This document shows, one piece after another, positions 1 through 9,026 of a stretch of 64,000 bases of DNA. The stretch's first letter is position 1. Every line of letters begins with the position of its first letter. Position numbers and translations under genes: made by a program. The stretch is from Vallitalea pronyensis. GTDB taxonomy: Bacteria > Bacillota > Clostridia > Lachnospirales > Vallitaleaceae. The stretch covers positions 1 to 64,000 of the forward strand of contig NZ_CP058650.1 in NCBI RefSeq assembly GCF_018141445.1. Direction: 5' to 3'. The notes under the pieces are model-generated. The model was not told the DNA's origin. It made no database searches and saw nothing but the letters and a program-made list of their open reading frames with translations.

Positions 1-1
1 T

Positions 2-259
2 ATGGACCAAAGCACTAAGAAGGGTGTATTGGAAGAGCTGCACCTAGAGTTAAGTAGCGATATACGAAAGGATTTAATAATATCATTGGAAACAGGTATA
101 AGGCTTAAAATGGAAGCCAAGCCTCAATATAAACACTATGAGTATACAATTGGTGGGTATCCAGAGGATGTCGCAAATGAAGTACTTAAGATGTTAGGAA
201 AAGAATTTAGAATACGAAAACTAAAATATCATCGGATATTAATAACCAGGTTAAAATGA
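2..259 (+). CDS. Hypothetical small protein, possibly cut by the window edge
   Basis: An 85-codon frame opens with ATG at base 2, so a ribosome site cannot be seen and the true start may lie before the window. The product is charged and has no signal peptide, membrane segment or cysteine motif. Its end (KLKYHRILITRLK) is basic, which would fit nucleic-acid contact, but this is only a guess. I do not recognise the family. It is followed by about 370 bp of hairpin-rich non-coding DNA. Confidence 0.5.
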   Translation: MDQSTKKGVLEELHLELSSDIRKDLIISLETGIRLKMEAKPQYKHYEYTIGGYPEDVANEVLKMLGKEFRIRKLKYHRILITRLK

Positions 260-613
260 AAGATTAAAGACTAATACTGGTTTTAGGCTATCATTTATGA
301 TGGCCAGAAACCAGTTTTAGGACTGTCTTGCACGAAATATAAACGGTTCTCACGTAATAGCCCAATTATAAACCACTACAGACATTACCTAACTTTGAAA
401 CAAAAGACTTTTTGCTTGTAAGTTAGGTAATGGACAATTACTAAATAGCCCTGGTTAACCATATTATAGCGAAAGAATAAAGTCTGCCCAAAGATAAAAT
501 GGAATAATAGATAATATGCTTAAAAATCAATATTACCTGGGAGAGAGATTTTATTTTTTGCTACACATCTTATAGTTAATTATTCTCAATAAGGGATGTT
601 TATATAGAAAAGA
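260..613. other. Hairpin-rich non-coding region
   Basis: No gene is visible. Two stable hairpins stand out: 282-319, in which CTGGTTT pairs with AAACCAG around nested GGC/GCC and ATCAT/ATGAT arms, and 381-433, in which a 13-bp arm (CATTACCTAACTT) is perfectly repeated in inverse. The phrase GTTTTAGG occurs twice near 285 and 315. The region ends at an intrinsic terminator, so an untranslated plus-strand RNA is possible, but I found no convincing promoter. Confidence 0.45.
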
Positions 614-641
614 CTACTTAAAAATTTAAGTAGCTTTTTTT
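614..641. terminator. Bidirectional intrinsic terminator
   Basis: A 9-bp perfect stem (CTACTTAAA / TTTAAGTAG) is followed by T7 on the plus strand and a shorter T-rich stretch on the minus strand. It contains the stop codon of the minus-strand S1 gene. Confidence 0.8.
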
Positions 642-1366
642 ATAAGTCGTTTTATAATACCCCACGTTCTGCAAACTTGCTCATCTACATTGGTTATTTC
701 AATAACCACAATATCACCTTTATGGCAGCCTCTACGCCAATCCACTGATCGGCATAAAACGCTACGTCGCTTATCTAGTTCCACATAAACACCTTGGGAT
801 TTTGTATCAATGACAGTTGCTAGATACTCATTGCCAATAGCGTAATCATTAGGGTTAAAATCAATCACTTCAGCATCTTTCAAGTTAATAGTAAAAGGTG
901 ATTTTGATAGCACCTTTACTTTCACATTCATCCCTACATGAAAGTTATCTTCAACATTGGAAATCCAGTTATATGAAATATCTTGTATAGGTATGGTTAT
1001 CTCATGGCCATAACACTCAACGATGCATTTTTTAGTAGCCGTACCAATAATTTTAGCATCAATAACATCACCGGCATTGACTTTTTGAAGTTGGGTACGT
1101 CTTATTTCCATTGCTTTCTTTCGACTTGCTAACACATGATTATCGGTAATTTTTGTAATGATGTATTCTATATTGGCTCCAATAAGCGAACCAATTCTAT
1201 CACGTAGATGTGACTTTTCAACTTCCATTTCAGACTCAGGAATCAAAACCTTAATATCTTTATATCTTAGAAATGCATGATATTGGCCATCCATATTTTC
1301 TTTCCCTAAGACTGTACTAGTAAATATCTTTTTCTTCTTGAGTTCATTCAATGTTGCAGTATTCAT
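626..1366 (-). CDS. S1/OB-fold RNA-binding protein
   Basis: This 246-residue protein looks like two or three S1-type OB folds in a row. The recognisable parts are a VLASRKKAMEIRR-like segment near residue 105, a second fold around residues 120-165, and a C-terminal S1 fold from about residue 175 containing YLATVIDTKSQGVYVEL. S1 folds bind single-stranded RNA. A clear paralogue heads the transfer operon at 26905-27603, sharing the SRKKAME segment, a GHE-xxIP segment and the C-terminal CRxVxWR motif. ATG is preceded by AGGAG at a normal distance. It may bind the element's structured leader RNAs, which is an inference from shared context only. Confidence 0.75.
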   Translation of the reverse strand: MNTATLNELKKKKIFTSTVLGKENMDGQYHAFLRYKDIKVLIPESEMEVEKSHLRDRIGSLIGANIEYIITKITDNHVLASRKKAMEIRRTQLQKVNAGDVIDAKIIGTATKKCIVECYGHEITIPIQDISYNWISNVEDNFHVGMNVKVKVLSKSPFTINLKDAEVIDFNPNDYAIGNEYLATVIDTKSQGVYVELDKRRSVLCRSVDWRRGCHKGDIVVIEITNVDEQVCRTWGIIKRLIKKAT

Positions 1367-1685
1367 AAGATATCAGCTCCTAGTTTAAATATGTTAGATA
1401 TATTATAACATAAAAAGACAAAAAACCAAGGTGAAATGCTCTTTGGATTATAAACACTACTTTCGTTATAAATAACTCTTAATCATAATAGCCTATTACT
1501 ACTAAAAAGAGCAAAATGGAATTTATATACATTATATGGTATAAAATCCCTTATAAATTACATTTTAATCCATTATTAACATGTTTAGAAAATATAATGG
1601 TCAAGTAAATACCATATTTATGAAATATTATCCATTTAAACCCAGTATTTTAGTAAAGAAAAATAGCCATATTAATCCATATAGA

Positions 1686-1714
1686 TTGTAAAACAATGGC
1701 ATTTAGTGTAGAAT
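1686..1714 (+). promoter_or_regulatory. Promoter of the 1799 gene
   Basis: TTGTAA and TAGAAT are separated by 17 bp, placing transcription start near 1721, just ahead of the hairpin leader. Confidence 0.6.
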
Positions 1715-1734
1715 CAAAATAGAGGAATGATTAA

Positions 1735-1784
1735 CCTTTCTAACATTGGAGTTTATTACAAACCCAAAAACCAAAATTGAAAGG
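1735..1784 (+). promoter_or_regulatory. A-bulge hairpin leader, copy 1
   Basis: CCTTTC (1735-1740) can pair with GAAAGG (1779-1784), enclosing an inner hairpin at 1746-1767 in which TTGG-A-GTTT pairs with AAAC-CCAA, leaving one bulged A. The same inner hairpin, with a different outer stem, precedes the gene at 2847. Confidence 0.6.
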
Positions 1785-1798
1785 GGAAGTCATATACA

Positions 1799-2107
1799 AT
1801 GAAAGTATTACAATGCAATGGCACAAGTGAAAACACAAAGGAAATAAAAGTAGAAAACAACAGGGAGGAATCCCAAAAGTACGTACAATCTTTAACGGCT
1901 TTAACTCAATGTACAATATGTAATAATAAACTTGACAATGATGAAATGCAGTATGTTCTCAAAAGCATTGATGGTGATATTATTACTGTTTGTGACTATT
2001 GTTATCAGGAATTTGGTAGATTACAAAAAAGAAATGGAAAATGGATTGAGTATATTACAGAGAACGGAAAAGAGTATTTTTTACAGAACTACAAAACAGC
2101 CCCATAA
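1799..2107 (+). CDS. Small CxxC zinc-binding protein
   Basis: A 102-residue protein with two CxxC pairs, CTIC near residue 38 and CDYC near residue 64, spaced as in a four-cysteine zinc ribbon. No membrane segment. GGGGAAG lies upstream of the ATG. The first six residues (MKVLQC) are identical to those of the giant protein at 2847, because the leader and start have been duplicated. Directly downstream, another frame encodes a second cysteine-rich stretch, so this gene may be the front part of a longer, frameshifted zinc-finger protein. The function is unknown. Confidence 0.7.
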   Translation: MKVLQCNGTSENTKEIKVENNREESQKYVQSLTALTQCTICNNKLDNDEMQYVLKSIDGDIITVCDYCYQEFGRLQKRNGKWIEYITENGKEYFLQNYKTAP

Positions 2108-2232
2108 CATGGATAATTAATGACAATCGTGGTGTATATGAAAAGATTGATGAAATTGGAAGTGCCTATTTCAAAAGATGCCCATATTGTGATTGTCGAT
2201 TAGATGATGATGAAACAATTCTATGTTATTAA
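2098..2232 (+). pseudogene. Frameshifted zinc-ribbon fragment
   Basis: In the next frame after the 1799 gene an open stretch without ATG, GTG or TTG start encodes a segment ending KRCPYCDCRLDDDETILCY. The CPYC motif resembles the zinc-ribbon style of the upstream product. With no start codon and direct adjacency it is most simply the tail of a frameshifted gene. Programmed frameshifting is an alternative, but no slippery heptamer with a following hairpin was seen. Confidence 0.4.
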
Positions 2233-2244
2233 GGGGGGATAAGT

Positions 2245-2448
2245 ATGGTAAAAGAATTAAAGCGATTCAAGAATAAAAACGAGTATATAATATTTTATAA
2301 ACATGGTACAAATGATTTTGCATTTTGGTTGACAGACGATTGTACAGATGAATTAAGTGGATGCAGCGTGAGAGGAACAAAAACAGATATTATAAACGAG
2401 TTAGACGGCATGATTGCAGAAAATATCCTTCGAGGGATTTTGATATGA
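2245..2448 (+). CDS. Hypothetical small protein
   Basis: A 67-residue acidic protein with a good GGGGGG ribosome site 8-10 bases ahead of its ATG. No motif is recognised: it has no CxxC pair, signal peptide or membrane segment. It sits 12 bases after the zinc-ribbon fragment and is closed by a strong terminator, so it is the last gene of that short transcript. Confidence 0.6.
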   Translation: MVKELKRFKNKNEYIIFYKHGTNDFAFWLTDDCTDELSGCSVRGTKTDIINELDGMIAENILRGILI

Positions 2449-2480
2449 TGATGCAATGAAAAGTGAAATAGTGTCTATTA

Positions 2481-2513
2481 AAAACATCTGATATTCATAT
2501 CGGGTGTTTTTTT
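2481..2513 (+). terminator. Intrinsic terminator
   Basis: A 13-bp stem including G-T wobbles (AAACATCTGATAT with ATATCGGGTGTTT) and a 2-base loop is followed by a T run. Confidence 0.85.
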
Positions 2514-2556
2514 ACATGTGAATGTACAAATATCACAAAAGGTTATAACTAAATCT

Positions 2557-2697
2557 ATTAGAGGTAATAGACAATTAACCTGGCACTCCGGAAAGACTAT
2601 TTTTGTTGAATAGTAACAAAGACGTCCTTGCAGCTGTTTGTGATCCGTCAGCTGCAGCACCAGGATGCACACCCATGAGCCACCTTCAGCTTAAAAA
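2557..2697 (+). repeat. 141-bp dispersed repeat, copy 1 (inverted relative to copy 2)
   Basis: The reverse complement matches 61866-62006 end to end with about 15 differences in 141 by eye and no gaps. Both copies keep the hairpin ACTATT-loop-AATAGT and an inverted pair around CAGCTG. No coding frame is conserved. Confidence 0.85.
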
Positions 2698-2719
2698 TTA
2701 TTCGTCATTTTGACTAATT

Positions 2720-2748
2720 TTGACATGCTATAAAAATAATAATATAAT
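2720..2748 (+). promoter_or_regulatory. Promoter of the methyltransferase-helicase gene
   Basis: Consensus TTGACA and TATAAT with a 17-bp spacer, about 100 bp upstream of the ATG at 2847. Confidence 0.85.
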
Positions 2749-2785
2749 AAAGGTAATTTATGTAATAGTTTCATGTTAAATGAAG

Positions 2786-2833
2786 CCCCTAATATTGGAG
2801 TTTTTACAAACCCAAAATATTATCCGAAAGGGG
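2786..2833 (+). promoter_or_regulatory. A-bulge hairpin leader, copy 2
   Basis: CCCCT (2786-2790) pairs with AGGGG (2829-2833) around an inner hairpin at 2795-2815 (TTGG-A-GTTT with AAAC-CCAA). Compared with copy 1 the outer stem is different in sequence but still paired, while the inner hairpin is nearly invariant. The 3' arm contains the ribosome site, so translation may be controlled here. Confidence 0.6.
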
Positions 2834-2846
2834 AAGTTTAACAACG

Positions 2847-5800
2847 ATGAAAGTATTACAATGCATGAGCAGAAGTTTAAACAAGTTTATAAGTAGTTCT
2901 CAGACAAATTTAAAACGAAATGACCCAAACTGGAAAGTCTTTAAAAGTGATTCCAAGACATATCATGATGAGGTCAAAAAGAACTGCCAGAAGTTGATTG
3001 TTAAGTCTGTAAAAGCCAACAATCAAAAGGTAACGAAAAGTAATTTTCTGAGACAAGAGTATTACAGGTTAGTTGAGACATTAACTGGAGAAAATGGACA
3101 TTTTCAAAAGGTATTAAATTTTATCATAAAAGATAGATTTAATAATATGTTTCAAACTAACCAAGAAGTGAACACATATTCTAAAGAAGTAAAAAAAGAA
3201 ATGGTAAGTACATATAATCGTATAACAGCTCACTATACACAGCCAAGGAAAGAGTCTCATCAGCAAAATAATGATGAGACAAAGCAACTTTCACTTGTTC
3301 CAGTCAAAGAACAAGAGGAAGAAGCCCTTCGTGATAGTAATAAACAAGCCTTAATAGCATTTATAGTAAAACAAGGAACAGGTGTAGACGGTTGTAAATT
3401 AAGGATTTCAACCTTTGTGAGTGCCAATCCTAACAATGAGCTTGGATGTATTCGGGCTATCAAGAGTGAGTATGTGAAACGTGGTGATTTTTTTAATTAC
3501 AAGGATGTATCCGGATATTGGTACATTAACGGTAAAGGGATGCAACTTAGATTTCACAATGCTAAAGATGAATTTCTTGTAAGTTGGATACAACTCTATA
3601 AGATCATTAAAGCATTGATGAATGCTGGTAATTACTTAGATACAGTTTCGGAAGAGGTTCATACAGAAGATAATTATCATATAACAGATGAAGACCTTCA
3701 GTATGGAACCTTAAAACAAAAGTGTAAGTATAACTTAGCTGCCATTGGGTTAATTAAGAATACTGACAATCCTGAATGGCCAAAGATAGAGCAAAAACAA
3801 ATATTAGTGAAATACTCTGGATGGGGAGGCTTACCAGGAGTATTTGATGAAGCTAATGAAAAGTGGCAAGAAGAAAGAAAACAACTAAAATCCTTACTTA
3901 CAGAAGAAGAATATGCCGATGCAAGGGCAGGCACGTTGAACGCCCACTACACGCCTAAAAACATTATAGAATTTATCTATAAGGCATTATATATAATGGG
4001 TGTAAAGGATGCAAAGGTACTTGAACCTGCATGTGGCACAGGCAATTTTATAGGGCTAATGCCTGAAGGTATGCAAAAACAGGTTAAAGCCATTGAAATT
4101 GATAGTATATCTGGAGGGATTGCAAAGAAACTTTATGAAGAAGCTAATATACACATTGGTGCTTTTGAAAAAAGTAACTTGCCCTACGATCATTATGATT
4201 TGGTGGTAGGTAATGTACCCTTTGGTTCTTACAAGGTACATGACCCCCAATACAATCAATACAAGCTTAAAATTCATGATTACTTTATTGTTAAGTCATT
4301 AGATCATTTACGTGAAGGTGGTATAATGGCCATTATCACAAGTAAAGGGACCATGGATAAGAAAGATTCATCTGTAAGGGAACTGATTAACAAAAGAGCA
4401 GAGCTAATAGCTGCCATTAGACTCCCTAATGTGGCATTTAAAGCATCTGCCAATACAGAGGTAACGACAGATATACTATTCTTCAAGAAATCATCAGAAG
4501 AGGCTAATACACGAAATTTTATAGATATAGCACCTTATAGTAACGATGATTTTCATGTCAATGAGTACTTCATAGATAATCCCAATATGCTACTTGGTAC
4601 CATGGTGGAAGAGGTCAAACTCAATGGCCATAAAAACACCACATTGGTTGCCAGTGAACAGTGGGAACAGGAAATGAAAGACTTATTAGCATACATACCC
4701 GAAGATATATATCAAGTGGAACTAAAGAAGAGTCCCAAAGAAAAAAAGGTGATTAAACAAGCTACTGAAATACCAGTAGAAGATGTTCAATTGGCCGTAA
4801 AGGAATTTGGTTACTGCATCATTAAAGACAATATCTATCAAAGAGAAAAACATGTCTTTAAGCAAGTAGATGTTAAAGGTAAAAGGCATAAACGCTTGAT
4901 GCAGCTCATTGAGCTTAGAACGCATATCATGGAATACATAGCCAATCAGTCACAAATAGGCTATGATGATGCACAATTATCTCGTGAAAGATATGTCATT
5001 AATCAAATTTACGACAAATTTGTTGAAGATTTTGGCTATATTAATACCAGGATAAATAAAAGCATATTCAAAGAAGATCCCGACTTCCCTGTACTTCTTG
5101 CTTTAGAAGAAGAAAAAGAGGATGGCGTATGGGTTAAGGCTCAAATATTTCATAAAAGAACCGTATCCCCGGCAAAGGAAATAACCCATGTGGATACAGC
5201 AGAAGAAGCCCTAATGGTATCACTCAATAAATATGCTCGTATTAACCTGGACTATATGAGTCAACTCGCCAATAAAAGTATAGAAGTTTTGATTCAGGAG
5301 TTAAAAGGCAATATCTTTAAAGACCCAGAATCAGGACTTTATGAAACGGCTGAGGCCTATTTGAGTGGTAATGTACGTGAAAAACTCAACATTGCAAGAG
5401 AATATCAAGGCATGGATGAGTATGCTGCCAATGCTAAAGCCTTAGAAGTGGTACAACCTAAAGAGCTTGAAGCCCATGAGATTATCATTAAGTTAGGTGC
5501 TACGTGGATTCCAGATACAGTCATTGAAGATTTTGTTCGGTATCTTTTTCAAGTCAATAAGTTTCTTAATGTATCTTATAGTCAAGCCATTGCTATATGG
5601 AGCATTCAAGTAGACTATGTGGACGGTGTCCTTAATAATAAGACATATGGTACATATAGAGCAAATGGTATAAGGTTGCTACAGGATGCCCTCAATCTCA
5701 AACAGACTAAAATTTTTGATGTAGAGATTGATGAAAATGGTAATAAGCGGTCTATTTTAAATAAAAAAGAGACCTTATTGGCAAGGCAGAAACAAGACGA

Positions 5801-8399
5801 TATCAAGAAAAAATTCAATGATTGGGTACTCGAAGAATCCGATCGGAGAAACATGCTTGTAAGCATCTATAATAAGCGATTCAACTCATTTAGGACAAGG
5901 GATTACAACCCCAAAGGCATTACTTTCGAAGGTATGAATATGAACATTCAATTAGCCCAACATCAATCGGGTGGTGTTACACGGATATTATTTGGTGGTA
6001 ATACGCTATTGGCTCATGTAGTAGGGGCAGGAAAAACTTTTACAATGGTAGCTGCGGCGATGAAGCTTCGGCAAGTTGGACTAGCCAATAAATCCTTATT
6101 TGTTGTACCGAACCATCTTATTCACGATTGGGCGGCCGAATTCATCCGATTATATCCCAATGCGAAGATACTGGCAGCTACACAGGATGATTTTAAACCA
6201 CAGTATCGAAAGAGACTATTTGCAAGGATAGCAACCGGTGATTGGGATGCCATTATAGTAGCCCACTCATCCTTTAAAAAGATCCGTGTATCGCCTGAGT
6301 ATGCAAAGGCATTTATGGATAGACAAATTGACGAGATTGAAATGGCTATTATCGCACAAAAAGATGAAAAAGTACGTAATACCAGGTTAATCAAACAGCT
6401 TGAAACAACCAAAAAAAGATTAGAGGCTGAAATGGAAAGCATGACGAAGGACTATGAAAAAGATAACCATCTAACCTTTGAACAGCTAGGTGTAGATTAT
6501 CTATTCGTTGATGAAGCCCATGAATTTAAGAATCTTTATGTGTACACCAAGATGGGAAATGTGGCAGGGATACCCCAAACAAAATCACAAAAAGCCTTTG
6601 ATCTCTTCATGAAATCACAGTATGTGATTAATAAGTTTGGTAACGGTAAGCAAAGTTTAGTGTTTGCTACAGGAACACCCATTAGTAACAGCATGACAGA
6701 AATGTATACCATGCAAAGGTACATGCAATACAACAAGTTATGTGAGTTGGGATTAGCTCACTTTGATGCATGGGCATCTACTTTTGGGGAACAGACGGCT
6801 GCATTAGAAATATCACCAGATGGTTCAGGTTATCGGATGAAAACCAGGTTTAGAAAGTTTAATAACCTGCCAGAGCTGTTAATGATGTTTAAAGAATTTG
6901 CAGATGTTAAAACAAAAGATATGCTGAACTTACCTGTACCAAAACTACGTGGTGGAAAACCCATAACCATTGAATGTCAACCATCAAAGGAGCTTGAATA
7001 TTTTATCTCAACGCTGGTTGAGCGGGCAGAAGCGATTCATAGTGGCCATGTAAGTCCAAAGGATGATAACATGCTTTTAATCACTAATGAAGGCAGAAAA
7101 GCTGCACTTGATTTAAGATTAATATATGGCGATGAATTAGATCAAGCTTCAGATAAAATAATGCAAGCGGTAGACAACATTTATACCCTTTGGAAAATTA
7201 CCGGCGAAAGAAAACTGACCCAATTAGTATTTTGTGATATCTCAACCCCTTCTAATGACTTTAATATTTATGATGACATTAAAAATAGACTCATAGATAA
7301 AGGCATTCCCGAAGAGGAAATTGAGTTTATACATAATGCGAATACGGGTGTCAAAAAAGCTCAGTTATTCAAAAAGGTCAGAAAAGGAGATGTAAGAATC
7401 TTGCTAGGTTCTACCCCTAAGATGGGGGCAGGTACCAATGTGCAAGAACGCTTAATTGCACTCCATCACTTAGATGCTCCATGGCGGCCATCGGACATTG
7501 AACAACGAGAAGGCCGTATCGAGAGACAAGGTAACTTAAACCTCCAATGGGGTAATGAAATCATGATTCTAAGATACGTCACAAAAGGATCATTTGATGC
7601 CTATTCTTGGCAGCTACTCGAAACCAAAGCTCGTTTTATTGGACAGATTATGTCTGGTGATGTAAATGTCAGGACAGCGGATGACGTGGACGATACATCC
7701 TTATCATTCGCAGAGGTAAAAGCCATCGCATCCGGTAATCCAATGGTCATGGAGAAAATGGAAGTTGATACAGAGATACAGAGACTATCAGTCTTGAAAT
7801 CAGGTTACAAGCGTGACTGGTATGCCATGCAAGACCAACTTGCAGCATTACCTGGTACGATAGAAAATCTCCAGAAAGACATACACCATTATGAACAAGA
7901 TATTCTGGCCAGAAAAGGTAGTACACCGTTTTCAATCACCATCGAAGAACAAGCCTTTACTGATCCAAAACTTGCAGGTGCAAAAATGCTTACACTATTT
8001 GATGTTTTGGACATGGATAAAGAAATGCCTATCGGTGAATATCGTGGTTTTAATGTAAGTCTTTCTAAGGTGGAAACACCCTTTGATGGTATTATGAAAT
8101 TTATACTTCTAACCAATTCTAAAGCTAATACGAAAACCTATAAATTTGAACCATCGGTTTTACCTAAAACCAATATCAATAAGCTTGATAAGATATTGGA
8201 TGGCTTTGAAGAAAGGTTAGAAGAGAAAAAGGTCAAATTGGAGAGAAGTAAAACATCTATTGTACATATTCAAGATGCCTTGGAAAAACCTTTTGAACAC
8301 GAAGAAAAGCTTCAGGAGTTAACTATCAGGCAAAAGGAATTAGACGCATTACTCAGTCAAGACGATAAACAAGTATCTGAAGTAGAAGAAACAGCTTAA
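2847..8399 (+). CDS. Giant DNA methyltransferase-helicase fusion protein
   Basis: An 1850-residue protein. An N6-adenine methyltransferase module shows motif I (LEPACGTGNF) near residue 392 and an NPPY-like catalytic motif changed to GNVPFG near residue 454. A long middle region leads to a superfamily-2 helicase: GAGKT (Walker A) near residue 1058, DEAH near 1221, ATGTP near 1274 and the arginine-finger motif EGRIERQG near 1551. The C-terminus is coiled-coil-like. Proteins of this layout are common on large conjugative elements and phages, where the phage P1 DarB relative protects incoming DNA from restriction; that role is inferred here. It has its own promoter and leader. Confidence 0.85.
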   Translation: MKVLQCMSRSLNKFISSSQTNLKRNDPNWKVFKSDSKTYHDEVKKNCQKLIVKSVKANNQKVTKSNFLRQEYYRLVETLTGENGHFQKVLNFIIKDRFNNMFQTNQEVNTYSKEVKKEMVSTYNRITAHYTQPRKESHQQNNDETKQLSLVPVKEQEEEALRDSNKQALIAFIVKQGTGVDGCKLRISTFVSANPNNELGCIRAIKSEYVKRGDFFNYKDVSGYWYINGKGMQLRFHNAKDEFLVSWIQLYKIIKALMNAGNYLDTVSEEVHTEDNYHITDEDLQYGTLKQKCKYNLAAIGLIKNTDNPEWPKIEQKQILVKYSGWGGLPGVFDEANEKWQEERKQLKSLLTEEEYADARAGTLNAHYTPKNIIEFIYKALYIMGVKDAKVLEPACGTGNFIGLMPEGMQKQVKAIEIDSISGGIAKKLYEEANIHIGAFEKSNLPYDHYDLVVGNVPFGSYKVHDPQYNQYKLKIHDYFIVKSLDHLREGGIMAIITSKGTMDKKDSSVRELINKRAELIAAIRLPNVAFKASANTEVTTDILFFKKSSEEANTRNFIDIAPYSNDDFHVNEYFIDNPNMLLGTMVEEVKLNGHKNTTLVASEQWEQEMKDLLAYIPEDIYQVELKKSPKEKKVIKQATEIPVEDVQLAVKEFGYCIIKDNIYQREKHVFKQVDVKGKRHKRLMQLIELRTHIMEYIANQSQIGYDDAQLSRERYVINQIYDKFVEDFGYINTRINKSIFKEDPDFPVLLALEEEKEDGVWVKAQIFHKRTVSPAKEITHVDTAEEALMVSLNKYARINLDYMSQLANKSIEVLIQELKGNIFKDPESGLYETAEAYLSGNVREKLNIAREYQGMDEYAANAKALEVVQPKELEAHEIIIKLGATWIPDTVIEDFVRYLFQVNKFLNVSYSQAIAIWSIQVDYVDGVLNNKTYGTYRANGIRLLQDALNLKQTKIFDVEIDENGNKRSILNKKETLLARQKQDDIKKKFNDWVLEESDRRNMLVSIYNKRFNSFRTRDYNPKGITFEGMNMNIQLAQHQSGGVTRILFGGNTLLAHVVGAGKTFTMVAAAMKLRQVGLANKSLFVVPNHLIHDWAAEFIRLYPNAKILAATQDDFKPQYRKRLFARIATGDWDAIIVAHSSFKKIRVSPEYAKAFMDRQIDEIEMAIIAQKDEKVRNTRLIKQLETTKKRLEAEMESMTKDYEKDNHLTFEQLGVDYLFVDEAHEFKNLYVYTKMGNVAGIPQTKSQKAFDLFMKSQYVINKFGNGKQSLVFATGTPISNSMTEMYTMQRYMQYNKLCELGLAHFDAWASTFGEQTAALEISPDGSGYRMKTRFRKFNNLPELLMMFKEFADVKTKDMLNLPVPKLRGGKPITIECQPSKELEYFISTLVERAEAIHSGHVSPKDDNMLLITNEGRKAALDLRLIYGDELDQASDKIMQAVDNIYTLWKITGERKLTQLVFCDISTPSNDFNIYDDIKNRLIDKGIPEEEIEFIHNANTGVKKAQLFKKVRKGDVRILLGSTPKMGAGTNVQERLIALHHLDAPWRPSDIEQREGRIERQGNLNLQWGNEIMILRYVTKGSFDAYSWQLLETKARFIGQIMSGDVNVRTADDVDDTSLSFAEVKAIASGNPMVMEKMEVDTEIQRLSVLKSGYKRDWYAMQDQLAALPGTIENLQKDIHHYEQDILARKGSTPFSITIEEQAFTDPKLAGAKMLTLFDVLDMDKEMPIGEYRGFNVSLSKVETPFDGIMKFILLTNSKANTKTYKFEPSVLPKTNINKLDKILDGFEERLEEKKVKLERSKTSIVHIQDALEKPFEHEEKLQELTIRQKELDALLSQDDKQVSEVEETA

Positions 8400-8421
8400 T
8401 AGTTTATGAGAGGTGAATTAC

Positions 8422-8907
8422 ATGGATTTACAAGTTAAAAAAACAACAAGTCAAGATAGGTATATTATGCATTTGGATATACAGAATCAGCTGTTAAGTC
8501 TTATGGAAAAATATGAGCTTATAGATGTTATAAGTTTGAAGAATAATATCAGAGATTTGCTTAAAAAAAATGGACTAAAAAAAGATTACTTAGTTAGTTT
8601 ACTAGGTGTAAGATCAAATACAGCCTATGCTTATACTAATCAAGCTAACCCTAATAAAATTCCATTGAAAAGCATCTTGAAGATAGCTATTGATTTTAAA
8701 ATAGATGTTGAAGATTTATTTATAAATAATCATCGTGAGAAGTTAAGACCAAACATAGCTAAAACTACAAGATGGACTAGCAATACGAAGAAATTATTTA
8801 TTCAAGACTACGAAAGACTTGGTATAGATGCACTTTCAAAAAAATACAATATAACTCATAGAACAGCTGCAACAAATTATACTAAATTCAGAGCTAATAT
8901 TCTTTGA
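8422..8907 (+). CDS. Helix-turn-helix protein
   Basis: A 161-residue protein. Residues 45-95 form a probable XRE/Cro-like helix-turn-helix (KKDYLVSLLGVRSNTAYAY), followed by a C-terminal segment that could be a second helix-turn-helix (LSKKYNITHRTAATNYTKF). GAGAGGTG supports ATG 8422 rather than the GTG nine bases upstream. It lies 22 bases after the giant gene and is probably co-transcribed with it. A regulator of the element is likely; its operator is not known. Confidence 0.65.
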   Translation: MDLQVKKTTSQDRYIMHLDIQNQLLSLMEKYELIDVISLKNNIRDLLKKNGLKKDYLVSLLGVRSNTAYAYTNQANPNKIPLKSILKIAIDFKIDVEDLFINNHREKLRPNIAKTTRWTSNTKKLFIQDYERLGIDALSKKYNITHRTAATNYTKFRANIL

Positions 8908-8958
8908 ATAACACATTAGAATAATGACTTGAAAGTAAAACAATAAATTAATAGTAAA

Positions 8959-9008
8959 CCCTAGAAGGGATAAAGCATTCCCTTCTTAGGGCATCTTTAT
9001 CCTTTTTT
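8959..9008 (+). promoter_or_regulatory. Attenuator-like mutually exclusive hairpins before pcfK
   Basis: CCCTAGAAGGGA (8959-8970) can pair with TCCCTTCTTAGGG (8979-8991). Alternatively GGATAAAG (8968-8975) pairs with CTTTATCC (8995-9002), followed at once by T6. The two folds share bases and exclude each other, as antiterminator and terminator do. Confidence 0.55.
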
Positions 9009-9026
9009 ATGAACAGGAGGATAAAG

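Larger units (their letters stand above)
1367..1798. other. Divergent intergenic region
   Basis: An AT-rich spacer between the minus-strand S1 gene and the plus-strand zinc-finger gene. On the minus strand TTGGTT and TATAAT are 16 bp apart just upstream of the S1 start. On the plus strand there is a promoter at 1686-1714 and a hairpin leader at 1735-1784. The phrase TTAATCCAT occurs near 1571 and 1674, with a related ATTATCCAT in between. No gene is visible. Confidence 0.5.
2449..2846. other. Intergenic region with terminator, inverted repeat copy and promoter
   Basis: No gene. In order it holds the terminator at 2481-2513, one copy of the 141-bp inverted repeat (2557-2697), a consensus promoter (2720-2748) and the second A-bulge leader (2786-2833). 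Confidence 0.7.

Noticed and set aside
1932..2120. 62-codon frame overlapping the zinc-finger gene
   Set aside because: A shadow in another frame without ribosome site; the frame with two CxxC pairs and a GGGGAAG site is preferred.
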